64,000 nucleotides of DNA from Daejeonella rubra (GTDB lineage: Bacteria; Bacteroidota; Bacteroidia; Sphingobacteriales; Sphingobacteriaceae). The notes beneath the pieces were generated by a model. It saw only the letters and a program-made list of their open reading frames with translations, was not told the DNA's origin and did not search any database. This document shows positions 26,833 through 36,800 of the stretch, one piece after another. A program made the position numbers and the translations under genes. The stretch is from positions 124,001-188,000 of the forward strand of contig NZ_FNHH01000004.1 in NCBI RefSeq assembly GCF_900103545.1. Reading direction: 5' to 3'. Position 1 is the stretch's first letter, and each line of letters opens with the position of its first letter.

Positions 26833-27474
26833 ATGGCAATATATAGATTTAAGGTTTCTTTTGAGGATTATGACGATATAGAACGGGATATTGACATCAA
26901 ATCAAATCAGACATTCGAAGACCTTCATCGTGCTATCCACCAATCAACCGGATATAATGCTGAATTATCCTCATCTTTTTATGTAAGCAGTGATCAATGG
27001 ATAAAAAATGAAGAAATTGCCTTTCTTCCTAATCAGCGAAAAATAAATAATGGGGTTGCTACCATGGAGAATTCCAAATTAAGCAGTTTCATAGATGACC
27101 CCCATCAAAAATTTTACTATACCTATAACTTTGACAGGCCATTTGATTTTCATGTTGAACTAGTCAAAATACTTCTTAATGAAGAAGCAGGAAAAACATA
27201 CCCATGTGTATCACGTAGTCAGGGTGAGGCACCAAAAATGGCTGGCACCGGAATAATCCCTCCTATTGCAGCTGAAGTATCTGATGACTTTGATTTTCTT
27301 AATGAACTTGACTTCCAGCCTGAAGATGCAGAAGATCTTGAACAAATGAGCGATATGGGTATTAACACAGAGCAGGAAATTGTAGAAGATGAAGAAGAAA
27401 AGGATGAGTTTATGGATGAGTTTTCTGACAATGATGGTTATGATCCTGATGATCTTCAAAAGGATGAATACTAA
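26833..27474 (+). CDS. pRiA4b ORF-3-like (IS1096 TnpR-passenger-type) protein
   Basis: A 213-residue protein. The N-terminal part (about 1-115: MAIYRFKVSFEDYDDIERDI, DLHRAIHQSTGY, FYVSSDQW) is the plasmid pRiA4b ORF-3-like domain. It ends in a very acidic tail (EDAEDLEQ, EDEEEKDEFMDEF). Databases call such proteins 'IS1096 element passenger TnpR family', but there is no transposase or inverted repeat here, and in Bacteroidota this looks like a resident chromosomal gene. miaA begins 20 bp downstream, so the two are probably co-transcribed. Function unknown. Confidence 0.75.
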   Translation: MAIYRFKVSFEDYDDIERDIDIKSNQTFEDLHRAIHQSTGYNAELSSSFYVSSDQWIKNEEIAFLPNQRKINNGVATMENSKLSSFIDDPHQKFYYTYNFDRPFDFHVELVKILLNEEAGKTYPCVSRSQGEAPKMAGTGIIPPIAAEVSDDFDFLNELDFQPEDAEDLEQMSDMGINTEQEIVEDEEEKDEFMDEFSDNDGYDPDDLQKDEY

Positions 27475-27494
27475 ATTCTGATCCGGGATTGCCA

Positions 27495-28394
27495 ATGAAC
27501 AAAACATTGATCATTATTGCAGGCCCAACCGCAATTGGAAAAACAGCATTAGCTATCAGTCTGGCAGAATACTTTAAAACTGAGATCATTTCAGCCGATT
27601 CCCGGCAATTTTACAGGGAAATGAACATTGGTACTGCAAAGCCCTCAGAAGCAGAGCTGGATGCAGTTAAACATCATTTAATCAATAGCCATTCCGTTCT
27701 GGATCAATTCAATGCCGGAGATTTCGAGAAAGAATCAATTGAAATAATCAATAAGTTATTTTTAGATCATGATCAGGTAATAATGGCAGGTGGCTCCGGA
27801 CTTTTTATCAATGCGGTTAGCCATGGTTTTGACCAGCTCCCCGTAGCTTCAGTTGAAATCCGAGTCCATTTAAATAAAATTTTTGAGGAAAAGGGTATAG
27901 AATTCCTGCAGGAATGGTTAAAAAAAGTTGACCCGGTTTACTATGAGGAAGTCGATATTTTCAATCAGCAGCGCATCATTAGAGCATTAGAGGTGTTTGA
28001 AAGTACAGGTAAAGTATTTTCATCCTTAAGAACCAATATAAAAAAGCAAAGACCATTTAATATCGTTAAGATCGGACTTAATACCGACCGTGAAAAGTTA
28101 TATGAACGAATAAATATTCGTGTTGATCAAATGGTAAATGAGGGATTGATTATGGAGGTTGAAAACCTGAAGCCATACAGACATTTAAATCCCTTAAACA
28201 CGGTCGGATATTCAGAAATCTTCAATTACCTGGATGGGAATAGCAGCAGAGAAGAAGCTATTGAGAAGATCAAGCAGAATACAAGAAGATTCGCCAAAAG
28301 ACAAATAACCTGGTTTAAGAAATCAGAAGATATAAAATGGTTTAAACCGGAGGAAGTTGAATCAATTATTCATTACCTGAATTCCATTCTGTAA
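27495..28394 (+). CDS. miaA: tRNA dimethylallyltransferase
   Basis: A 299-residue enzyme that adds dimethylallyl to the N6 of A37 in tRNAs reading UNN codons, such as the tRNA-Tyr and tRNA-Trp of this window. The P-loop GPTAIGKT (10-17), the DSRQFYREMNIGTAKPS motif and the QNTRRFAKRQITWF motif are present. I use ATG at 27495, six bases after an in-frame TTG at 27489 that would add two residues. Its 3' end overlaps the 3' end of the convergent ion-channel gene by 29 bp, with no terminator between. Confidence 0.95.
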   Translation: MNKTLIIIAGPTAIGKTALAISLAEYFKTEIISADSRQFYREMNIGTAKPSEAELDAVKHHLINSHSVLDQFNAGDFEKESIEIINKLFLDHDQVIMAGGSGLFINAVSHGFDQLPVASVEIRVHLNKIFEEKGIEFLQEWLKKVDPVYYEEVDIFNQQRIIRALEVFESTGKVFSSLRTNIKKQRPFNIVKIGLNTDREKLYERINIRVDQMVNEGLIMEVENLKPYRHLNPLNTVGYSEIFNYLDGNSSREEAIEKIKQNTRRFAKRQITWFKKSEDIKWFKPEEVESIIHYLNSIL

Positions 28395-29067
28395 TATCCT
28401 GAGCACGGGGTGCAAAAAAATTAAAGAATAAGAATAGAAAAGAAATGGTACTCATTACCTGAACCATTACCAGAATTTTACCGGTTTCATTTATTGGATA
28501 AAAATCTCCGTAACCTATCGTAATACCGGTTATAAAGCTGAAATAAAGGGCATCTACCCAGCTAGTAATTGGCTGATTAAGATAATTTCCCGCAGCATAT
28601 ATCACCCCAAAAGAGGCTATAACCTCAAAAAAATTGAAAAAAAGAAGGATTATAGACCTGTTGGCTAATTTTCCATAATTATGCTCCGGAAGAAATATTT
28701 TGTAAAAGACATATAAAAAAGTCTCTATGAGCAAATAAATATTAAATACAAAGAGCCAGTAATGATCCCAAAGACTGTAATGAAGCATTACAAATGGCAT
28801 TACTGTTTTAAAAATAACATAAAACTCGCCATAAATTTTCTTCGAATGAGCTGGCAAATTTCGGGTTAGAAAGTCAATATAGATTCCCGGGAAGAATACC
28901 TTTGAACTCACCAGAAACAACCTGACTAAGCGCTCAATACCAAAATCTTGATAATGTGAGCTATTCCACACATTGCTGATCTGTTCGAAAGGCGATGTTG
29001 AGAGCGGAATTTTAAATTTCTCGGGATCCTGACTACCGAACACCAATTTATTAAAATGCTTTCTCAA
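28366..29067 (-). CDS. Ion channel with potassium-type selectivity filter
   Basis: A 233-residue membrane protein with about four hydrophobic segments (about 83-97, 101-126, 137-160 and 197-218) and a pore helix leading to the selectivity filter TIGYGD (183-188). The last two segments plus filter form the classical pore module. No RCK/TrkA-N domain or cyclic-nucleotide domain follows, so the gate is unknown. Translation must begin at TTG (29067) because no ATG is near; the codon lies one base after the DUF3467 stop, suggesting translational coupling. The 3' end overlaps miaA by 29 bp. Confidence 0.8.
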   Translation of the reverse strand: MRKHFNKLVFGSQDPEKFKIPLSTSPFEQISNVWNSSHYQDFGIERLVRLFLVSSKVFFPGIYIDFLTRNLPAHSKKIYGEFYVIFKTVMPFVMLHYSLWDHYWLFVFNIYLLIETFLYVFYKIFLPEHNYGKLANRSIILLFFNFFEVIASFGVIYAAGNYLNQPITSWVDALYFSFITGITIGYGDFYPINETGKILVMVQVMSTISFLFLFFNFFAPRAQDITEWNSGNE

Positions 29068-29068
29068 C

Positions 29069-29383
29069 TTATGCCTGAGCCGTAGGGCCTCCGAAATTCA
29101 TTGGCAAACCTGGTTGACCTTCATTGATCTTAATCCGACCGTTCAGCGCTTCAAATTTCTCAACATTTTCTTCAAGGGCAATCAGAAATCGCTTTGCATG
29201 CTCCGGAGTTAATACAATTCTAGATTTTACCCGCGCTTTAGGAACTCCAGGCATAACCCGGATAAAATCTAACACAAACTCCGTATTGGAATGAGTTATA
29301 ACCGCAAGATTAGAATATATCCCTTCTGCAACCTCTTCAGAAAGCTCAATATTCAATTGATTTTCAATGTTTTGTTCTTCCAT
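29069..29383 (-). CDS. DUF3467-family protein
   Basis: A 104-residue protein. Features are a Glu-rich N-terminus, then VAEGIYSNLAVITHSNTEFVLDF and RIVLTPEHAKRFLIALEENVEKFE. DUF3467 proteins are small, often beside rpoC in Bacteroidota, and have no assigned function. It is the next gene after rpoC on the same strand but is separated from it by the rpoC terminator at 29421-29460. It is followed immediately by the ion-channel gene. Confidence 0.9.
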   Translation of the reverse strand: MEEQNIENQLNIELSEEVAEGIYSNLAVITHSNTEFVLDFIRVMPGVPKARVKSRIVLTPEHAKRFLIALEENVEKFEALNGRIKINEGQPGLPMNFGGPTAQA

Positions 29384-29420
29384 TTTATAAAGTTATAAAT
29401 TCTGAAATCATTTTTTAATC

Positions 29421-29460
29421 TAATAAAAAAGTCCTTCTTTTCAGAAGGACTTTTTTATTA
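29421..29460 (-). terminator. rpoC terminator
   Basis: A perfect 18-bp stem (core AAGTCCTTCT / AGAAGGACTT) with a 4-nt loop, ending in a T-run on the minus strand. It closes the rpoBC operon 15 bp after the rpoC stop. Confidence 0.92.
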
Positions 29461-29474
29461 TTAAATGGTGTGAA

Positions 29475-32400
29475 TTAAGCCTCCACTTCTTCCTGTTTGG
29501 AAGCCATTAATTTATCATATTCATCCTGAGAACCAACAATGATACGTTCGTATTGACGCAATCCTGTTCCTGAAGGAATCAAGTGACCTACGATCACATT
29601 TTCTTTCAGACCTAACAGATTATCACGTTTTCCACTGATCGCTGCCTCATTCAACACCTTAGTAGTTTCCTGGAAGGAAGCTGCAGAGATGAATGATTTA
29701 GTTCCTAATGAGGCACGGGTAATACCCTGCAACATCTGACTTGAAGTAGCTGCAATTGCATCACGAGTTTCAACAAGCTTCATATCCTTACGCTTAAGAA
29801 CAGAATTTTCATCTCTTAATTTACGTACAGAAATGATCTGACCTGGTTTCAGATTTACTGATTCTCCCGGATCGATTACTACTCTCTTATCGTAGATCTC
29901 ATCATTTTCAAGTTGGAAATCCCAACGATCAACCAATTCCTTTTCAAGGAAACGGGTATCACCGGCATCTTCGATCATCACTTTCTGCATCATTTGGTGA
30001 ACGATGGTTTCAAAGTGCTTATCATTGATCTTCACACCCTGCAGACGATATACTTCCTGAATACCATTAACAAGGTATTCCTGAACCGCTGCTGGTCCTT
30101 TAATTGACAAGATATCAGCAGGAGAAATTGAACCATCCGACAAAGGCATACCAGCTTTTACAAAGTCATTATCCTGAACAAGGATGTGTTTAGACAATGG
30201 AACAAGGTATTTCTTAATTTGTCCGTCTTTCGACTCGATTGACATTTCGCGATTACCACGTTTTACACCACCTAAGGTTACAACACCATCGATTTCGGTT
30301 ACAACAGCAGGGTTAGATGGATTACGAGCTTCGAATAATTCCGTTACACGAGGCAAACCACCTGTAATATCCCTTGTTTTACCAGTTGAGCGAGGAATCT
30401 TTGCAATGATCTGCCCGATCTTCACTTTTTCATTCTCTTCAACCGCAATGTGTGCGCCTACAGGAATGTTGTATCCCTTAATACCATTACCCTTTTTATC
30501 CGCTACACGGATAACAGGATTCTTGGTTTTATCACGGGTGTCAATAATAACTTTCTCTCTGTGACCGGTTTGCTCATCAGATTCTTCACGGAAGGTAACA
30601 CCTTCAATGATCGCTTCAAATTCAGCCTTACCTTCAAATTCAGAGATAATAACCGCGTTATATGGATCCCAGCTACAGATCTTGTCGCCTTTAGATATCT
30701 GAGCACCATCCTTAACATACAAAAATGCACCGTAAGGAATGTTGTTCGACATGATCATTTTATTAGTACCCGGCTCCACGATACGGAATTCACCTGAACG
30801 TCCTAAAACAACTTCAAGAGTTCCTTCAGTAGTTTCGTGACTCACAGTTCTAACGTTTTCAAACTCAATTACACCGTCAAACTTAGCATTGATCTGAGAT
30901 TCAGCAGCAATGTTAGAAGCGGTACCACCCACGTGGAATGTACGTAATGTCAACTGTGTTCCCGGCTCACCAATAGACTGAGCTGCAATTACACCAACAG
31001 CTTCACCCATCTGCACACGTTTACCGGTTGCAAGGTTACGTCCGTAACATAAAGCACAAACACCACGCTTACTTTCGCAAGTAAGAACTGAACGAATTTC
31101 TATTCCTTCAAGCGGAGAGTTCTCAATTTTAACTGCAACATGCTCTTCAATATCCTCACCAGCAGAAACTAATAGTTCATTAGTCAATGGATCATAAACA
31201 TCATGTAAGCTGGTTCTACCTAAGATACGGTCATATAAAGGCTCAACAACATCTTCATTATCTTTCAATGCAGTTGTGTAAATTCCTCTTAATGTACCAC
31301 AATCAGTTTCACCAACGATCATATCCTGAGCAACATCATGCAAACGACGGGTTAAGTAACCCGCATCCGCAGTCTTCAATGCCGTATCAGCCAAACCTTT
31401 ACGAGCACCGTGAGTTGAGATGAAATACTCTAATACCGATAATCCTTCTTTAAAGTTAGAAAGAATCGGGTTTTCAATGATCTCTCCACCTGAACCTGAT
31501 TTCTGAGGCTTAGCCATCAAACCACGCATACCGCATAGCTGACGAATTTGCTCTTTAGAACCACGGGCTCCTGAATCAAGCATCATATAAACCGAGTTGA
31601 AGCCCTGATTATCGCTTGAAAGCTGATTCATCACATTGGCAGTCAGACGGTTATTGATACGAGTCCAGATATCGATGATCTGGTTGTAACGTTCGTTGTT
31701 GGTAATGAAACCCATGTTATAGTTATTCATTACTTCTTCAACTTCCTTACTTGCCTGATCGATCAGATGAGCCTTTTCTGCAGGAATATTAAGATCCTGA
31801 AGATTAAAGGAAAGACCACCCTGGAATGCCATTTGGAAACCTAATTCCTTGATATCATCAAGAAACTGTGCTGCACGAGCCATACCAGTGTTTTTCACTA
31901 CATCACCAATAATATCACGAAGTGATTTCTTGGTAAGTAGTTCATTGATATATCCAACTTCTACCGGAACTCTCTGGTTAAACAGAACACGTCCGACAGT
32001 CGTTTCAATAATTTTATTTACGATACTTCCATCCTTTTCTTTCACAAAGGCTTTTACCTTAATGAATGCATGAAGATCTATTTTACGCTCGTTGTAAGCG
32101 ATGATAACTTCTTCAGGGGAATAGAAGGTCTGATCCTGTCCTAATACAACACGTCCTTCGTCAGTTCTACGGCCTTTAGTAATATAATAAAGACCTAAAA
32201 CCATATCCTGTGAAGGTACAGTGATTGGAGTACCATTTGCAGGGTTAAGAATGTTATGCGAAGCAAGCATCAGCATTTGGGCTTCCAGGATCGCAGCATT
32301 ACCCAAAGGTAAATGCACCGCCATCTGGTCACCGTCAAAATCCGCGTTGAATGCAGTACAAACTAGTGGGTGTAATTGAATTGCCTTACCTTCAACCAAT

Positions 32401-33761
32401 TTTGGCTGGAAAGACTGTATACCTAAACGGTGCAATGTTGGAGCACGGTTTAATAATACCGGGTGACCTTTCAATACATTTTCAAGAATATCCCAAACGA
32501 TAGGATCTTTACGATCTACTATCTTTTTAGCTGATTTCACTGTTTTTACCACTCCTCTTTCGATCATTTTACGAATGATAAATGGTTTGAACAGCTCAGC
32601 AGCCATATCTTTAGGTAAACCGCACTCATGCAATTTCAGGTTCGGTCCAACAACAATTACAGAACGTGCTGAATAATCCACACGTTTTCCTAATAAGTTC
32701 TGACGGAAACGTCCCTGCTTTCCTTTCAAAATATCTGAAAGAGATTTTAAAGCACGGTTACCTTCTGTTTTAACAGCATTTACTTTACGTGAGTTGTCAA
32801 ATAATGAATCGACAGACTCCTGAAGCATACGCTTCTCGTTACGTAAAATTACTTCCGGAGCTTTGATCTCGATCAAACGCTTCAAACGATTATTACGAAT
32901 AATTACACGACGGTAAAGATCATTCAAATCGGAAGTTGCAAAACGACCACCTTCCAAAGGAACTAATGGACGTAATTCAGGTGGAATAACCGGAACGATC
33001 TTAACGATCATCCACTCAGGATTATTCTCAATACGGGTATTTGCACCACGGAAAGCTTCTACAACCTGAAGACGTTTTAGAGCCTCAGTTTTACGTTGTT
33101 GTGAAGTTTCAGTTGCTGCCTGGTGACGAAGGTCATAAGACTGCTGATCAAGATCCAAACGACCCAAAAGATCCTGAAGGGCCTCAGCACCCATCTTAGC
33201 GATGAATTTCTCAGGGTCCTTATCATCAAGATACTGATTTTCTTTTGGCAGGGTATCCAGGATATCCAAATATTCTTCTTCCGTTAAGAAGTCCATTTTC
33301 AGAATTCCGTCTGCCTCTTTTAATCCTGGCTGTATTACAACATAACGCTCATAATAAATGATAAGGTCCAGTTTTTTTGTAGGTAAACCTAGCAAATAAC
33401 CGATCTTGTTCGGTAATGAACGGAAATACCAGATGTGTGCAACAGGAACCACAAGGTTAATGTGTCCCATACGCTCACGACGCACTTTCTTTTCAGTTAC
33501 TTCAACACCGCAACGGTCGCAGACAATACCTTTATAACGGATACGCTTGTATTTACCGCAATGGCATTCATAATCCTTAACAGGACCGAAAATACGCTCG
33601 CAGAATAAGCCATCACGCTCAGGTTTGTAAGTCCGGTAGTTGATAGTTTCCGGCTTTAACACCTCCCCGCTTGAACGCTCCAGAATTGATTCCGGAGAAG
33701 CCAAACTAATGGTAATTGAGGTGAAATTACTTTTGATTTTATTATCTTTCTTGTAAGACAT
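29475..33761 (-). CDS. rpoC: RNA polymerase subunit beta'
   Basis: A 1428-residue subunit that carries the catalytic Mg-binding loop (NADFDGDQMAVH). The N-terminal zinc ribbon shows CHCGKY and CDRCGVEV. The rudder/lid region includes NRAPTLHRLGIQSFQP, and the trigger loop is near TLRTFHVGGTA. The second zinc site is CESKRGVCALCYG. The length fits Bacteroidota RpoC. It follows rpoB by 91 bp of heptad-repeat sequence, in the order rplL-rpoB-rpoC. The C-terminal tail is rich in Glu. Confidence 0.98.
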   Translation of the reverse strand: MSYKKDNKIKSNFTSITISLASPESILERSSGEVLKPETINYRTYKPERDGLFCERIFGPVKDYECHCGKYKRIRYKGIVCDRCGVEVTEKKVRRERMGHINLVVPVAHIWYFRSLPNKIGYLLGLPTKKLDLIIYYERYVVIQPGLKEADGILKMDFLTEEEYLDILDTLPKENQYLDDKDPEKFIAKMGAEALQDLLGRLDLDQQSYDLRHQAATETSQQRKTEALKRLQVVEAFRGANTRIENNPEWMIVKIVPVIPPELRPLVPLEGGRFATSDLNDLYRRVIIRNNRLKRLIEIKAPEVILRNEKRMLQESVDSLFDNSRKVNAVKTEGNRALKSLSDILKGKQGRFRQNLLGKRVDYSARSVIVVGPNLKLHECGLPKDMAAELFKPFIIRKMIERGVVKTVKSAKKIVDRKDPIVWDILENVLKGHPVLLNRAPTLHRLGIQSFQPKLVEGKAIQLHPLVCTAFNADFDGDQMAVHLPLGNAAILEAQMLMLASHNILNPANGTPITVPSQDMVLGLYYITKGRRTDEGRVVLGQDQTFYSPEEVIIAYNERKIDLHAFIKVKAFVKEKDGSIVNKIIETTVGRVLFNQRVPVEVGYINELLTKKSLRDIIGDVVKNTGMARAAQFLDDIKELGFQMAFQGGLSFNLQDLNIPAEKAHLIDQASKEVEEVMNNYNMGFITNNERYNQIIDIWTRINNRLTANVMNQLSSDNQGFNSVYMMLDSGARGSKEQIRQLCGMRGLMAKPQKSGSGGEIIENPILSNFKEGLSVLEYFISTHGARKGLADTALKTADAGYLTRRLHDVAQDMIVGETDCGTLRGIYTTALKDNEDVVEPLYDRILGRTSLHDVYDPLTNELLVSAGEDIEEHVAVKIENSPLEGIEIRSVLTCESKRGVCALCYGRNLATGKRVQMGEAVGVIAAQSIGEPGTQLTLRTFHVGGTASNIAAESQINAKFDGVIEFENVRTVSHETTEGTLEVVLGRSGEFRIVEPGTNKMIMSNNIPYGAFLYVKDGAQISKGDKICSWDPYNAVIISEFEGKAEFEAIIEGVTFREESDEQTGHREKVIIDTRDKTKNPVIRVADKKGNGIKGYNIPVGAHIAVEENEKVKIGQIIAKIPRSTGKTRDITGGLPRVTELFEARNPSNPAVVTEIDGVVTLGGVKRGNREMSIESKDGQIKKYLVPLSKHILVQDNDFVKAGMPLSDGSISPADILSIKGPAAVQEYLVNGIQEVYRLQGVKINDKHFETIVHQMMQKVMIEDAGDTRFLEKELVDRWDFQLENDEIYDKRVVIDPGESVNLKPGQIISVRKLRDENSVLKRKDMKLVETRDAIAATSSQMLQGITRASLGTKSFISAASFQETTKVLNEAAISGKRDNLLGLKENVIVGHLIPSGTGLRQYERIIVGSQDEYDKLMASKQEEVEA

Positions 33762-33777
33762 ATCTCTTTATAAGTTT

Positions 33778-33850
33778 AAAGCTGAAAGCTGAAAGTTGAA
33801 AGCTTTGGCGATATTTTCGCTTTTTGCTTTTTGCTTTCGGCTTTCTGCTT
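33778..33850 (-). repeat. Heptad-repeat array between rpoB and rpoC
   Basis: A left block has GCTGAAA units (33778-33804) and a right block has GCTTTTT/GCTTTCG units (33819-33850). Both have a 7-bp pitch and opposite polarity, and can pair as an imperfect hairpin. The right block ends 3 bp before the rpoB stop codon. Confidence 0.75.
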
Positions 33851-33852
33851 AA

Positions 33853-36800
33853 TTAGTCTAATGTGATATCCAAACCTAAACCTCTTAATTCATGAACCAA
33901 TACATTGAATGATTCAGGAACTGATGGAGTTGGAAGGTTTTCACCTTTAACGATCGCTTCGTAGGTTTTTGCACGTCCTACCACATCATCAGATTTAACA
34001 GTAAGTATTTCCTGAAGTATGTTAGCAGCACCAAATGCTTCAAGTGCCCAAACCTCCATCTCACCGAAACGCTGACCACCAAACTGGGCTTTACCACCCA
34101 ATGGCTGTTGTGTAATCAATGAATATGGTCCGATTGAACGGGCGTGCATTTTATCATCAACCATGTGACCCAGTTTCAGCATATAAATGATACCAACTGT
34201 AGTCTGCTGATCAAAACGATCTCCGGTTAAACCATTATATAAGTAGGTTCTTCCTGATTTAGGAATTCCAGCTTTATCAACCCATTCTTCAACTTCATCA
34301 TGAGATGCTCCGTCAAAGATTGGTGTTGCGAACTTCATTCCAAGTTCTTTTCCAGCCCATCCTAAAACGGTCTCATAGATCTGTCCAAGGTTCATACGTG
34401 ATGGTACACCAAGTGGATTAAGAACTATATCCACTGGAGTTCCGTCTTCAAGGAAAGGCATGTCTTCATCGCGAACGATTCTTGCAACAATACCCTTATT
34501 TCCGTGACGACCCGCCATTTTATCACCTACTTTAAGCTTACGTTTTTTAGCAACATAAACTTTAGCCATTTGTACAATTCCTGATGGAAGCTCATCACCT
34601 ACACTAATCGCAAACTTATCACGCTTGTAAGCACCAAGCTCTTCGTTCAACTTAATGTTGTAGTTGTGAAGTGTTTGTTTGATCAGTTCATTCTTGTCCT
34701 CATCAGTTGTCCACTTAGTTGGGTTAACGTTTGCGTATTCAAGTTCTGTAAGTATCTTTTGGGTGAATTTTACACCCTTAGCTACAAGCAGCTCTTTGTA
34801 CACATTAAATACACCCTGTGATGTTTTACCATTCACAATAATGAACAATTTCTCAATTAAGGTTTCTTTCAATTCCTTAACTGCTTTATTGTGCTTAGTA
34901 TCTAACTTCTCAATAAGAGCTTTCTCTTCTTGTTTAGTTGTTTTCTTAGCACGTGAGAATAATTTTGTATCGATAACTACTCCATGAATTGATGGAGGTG
35001 TTTTCAAAGATGCATCCTTCACATCACCTGCTTTGTCACCAAAGATGGCACGTAAAAGTTTTTCCTCAGGTGAAGGATCAGACTCTCCTTTCGGAGTGAT
35101 CTTACCGATCAGAATATCACCTTCTTTGATCTCAGCACCAACACGGATAATTCCGTTTTCGTCAAGATCTTTAGTAGCTTCTTCTGAAACGTTAGGAATA
35201 TCAGGAGTCAATTCTTCTTCACCACGTTTTGTATCACGAACTTCTAATTCAAATTCTTCAATATGTAATGAAGTGAAAATATCCTGTGAAACAACACGCT
35301 CAGATATAACGATCGCATCCTCAAAGTTAAATCCTTGCCAAGGCATGAACGCAACTTTAAGATTTCTTCCTAATGCTAATTCTCCATCCTGAGTTGCATA
35401 ACCTTCGCAAAGAACCTGTCCTTTTTCAACTTTCTGACCTTTTCTTACGATAGGTTTCAGGTTGATACAAGTGCTTTGGTTAGTTTTCTTGAACTTGATC
35501 AGGCGATATGATTTAACTTCACCTTCAAAAGATACAAGAACGTCATCCTCATTTCTTTCATAACGGATACGAATCTCATTGGCATCTACATACTCAACAA
35601 CACCTGTACCTTCAGCATTAATAAGTGTACGTGAATCACGTGCTACACGGCCTTCAAGACCAGTACCAACAATCGGAGCTTCAGGGCGTAACAAAGGTAC
35701 AGCCTGACGTTGCATGTTGGATCCCATCAATGCACGGTTAGCATCATCATGCTCCAGGAATGGAATCAATGAAGCTGCAATAGACGTGATCTGATTTGGA
35801 GCAATGTCCATTAAATCTAACTTCTTAGGCTCAATTACCGGGAAGTCACCTTCATAACGTGCCTTTACATGCGGAGTTTCAAAATTACCTTTATCATCGT
35901 ATACTGCATTTGCCTGACCGATAGTTTTACCTTCTTCATCTTCTGCAGAAAGGTAAATTACAGGTTCTTCAACTACAACACGTCCATCCGAAACCTTACG
36001 GTAAGGAGTTTCAATGAAACCAAGGTTGTTGATCTTAGCATGAACACAAAGAGAAGATATCAAACCGATATTCGGTCCCTCAGGAGTTTCAATAGTACAT
36101 AAACGGCCATAGTGAGTGTAGTGAACGTCACGAACCTCAAAACCTGCACGCTCACGCGAAAGACCACCTGGGCCTAAGGCTGAAAGACGACGCTTGTGCG
36201 TGATCTCCGCAAGAGGATTAGTTTGGTCCATGAACTGTGACAACTGATTCGTTCCAAAAAACGAGTTGATCACTGAAGATAATGTACGTGCATTGATCAG
36301 ATCGGTAGGTGTGAATACTTCGTTGTCACGAATGTTCATCCTTTCACGGATGGTACGTGCCATACGGGCAAGACCTACACCAAACTGTGCGTAAAGTTGT
36401 TCACCAACTGTACGAACACGACGGTTTGACAAGTGATCAATATCATCCACCTCAGCTTTAGAGTTGATCAATTTGATCAGGTACTTAACAATGGCAATGA
36501 TATCCTGCTTAGTTAAAACTTTAGTTTCAACAGGAGTACTTAATTTCAATTTACGGTTGATGCGGTAACGACCAACATCACCAAGATCATATCTCTTATC
36601 AGAGAAGAATAAACGATCGATGATACCACGAGCTGTTTCTTCATCAGGTGGTTCAGCGTTACGTAATTGACGATAGATATGTTCTACCGCTTCCTTCTCG
36701 GAGTTTGAAGTATCTTTTTGTAAAGTATTATATATAATGGTATAATCACCGCTGTTAACAGCATCCTCTTTGGTAAGGATAATTGTCTTAACACCAGCTT

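Noticed and set aside
26833..27474. Mobile element suggested by the 'IS1096 passenger' family name
   Set aside because: No transposase, inverted repeats or direct repeats flank it, and it neighbours miaA in a normal chromosomal context.
36140..36240. Rifampicin-resistance substitution in rpoB
   Set aside because: The region reads as the sensitive type (DQTNP, THKRR, SALGPGG), with no known resistance residue change.
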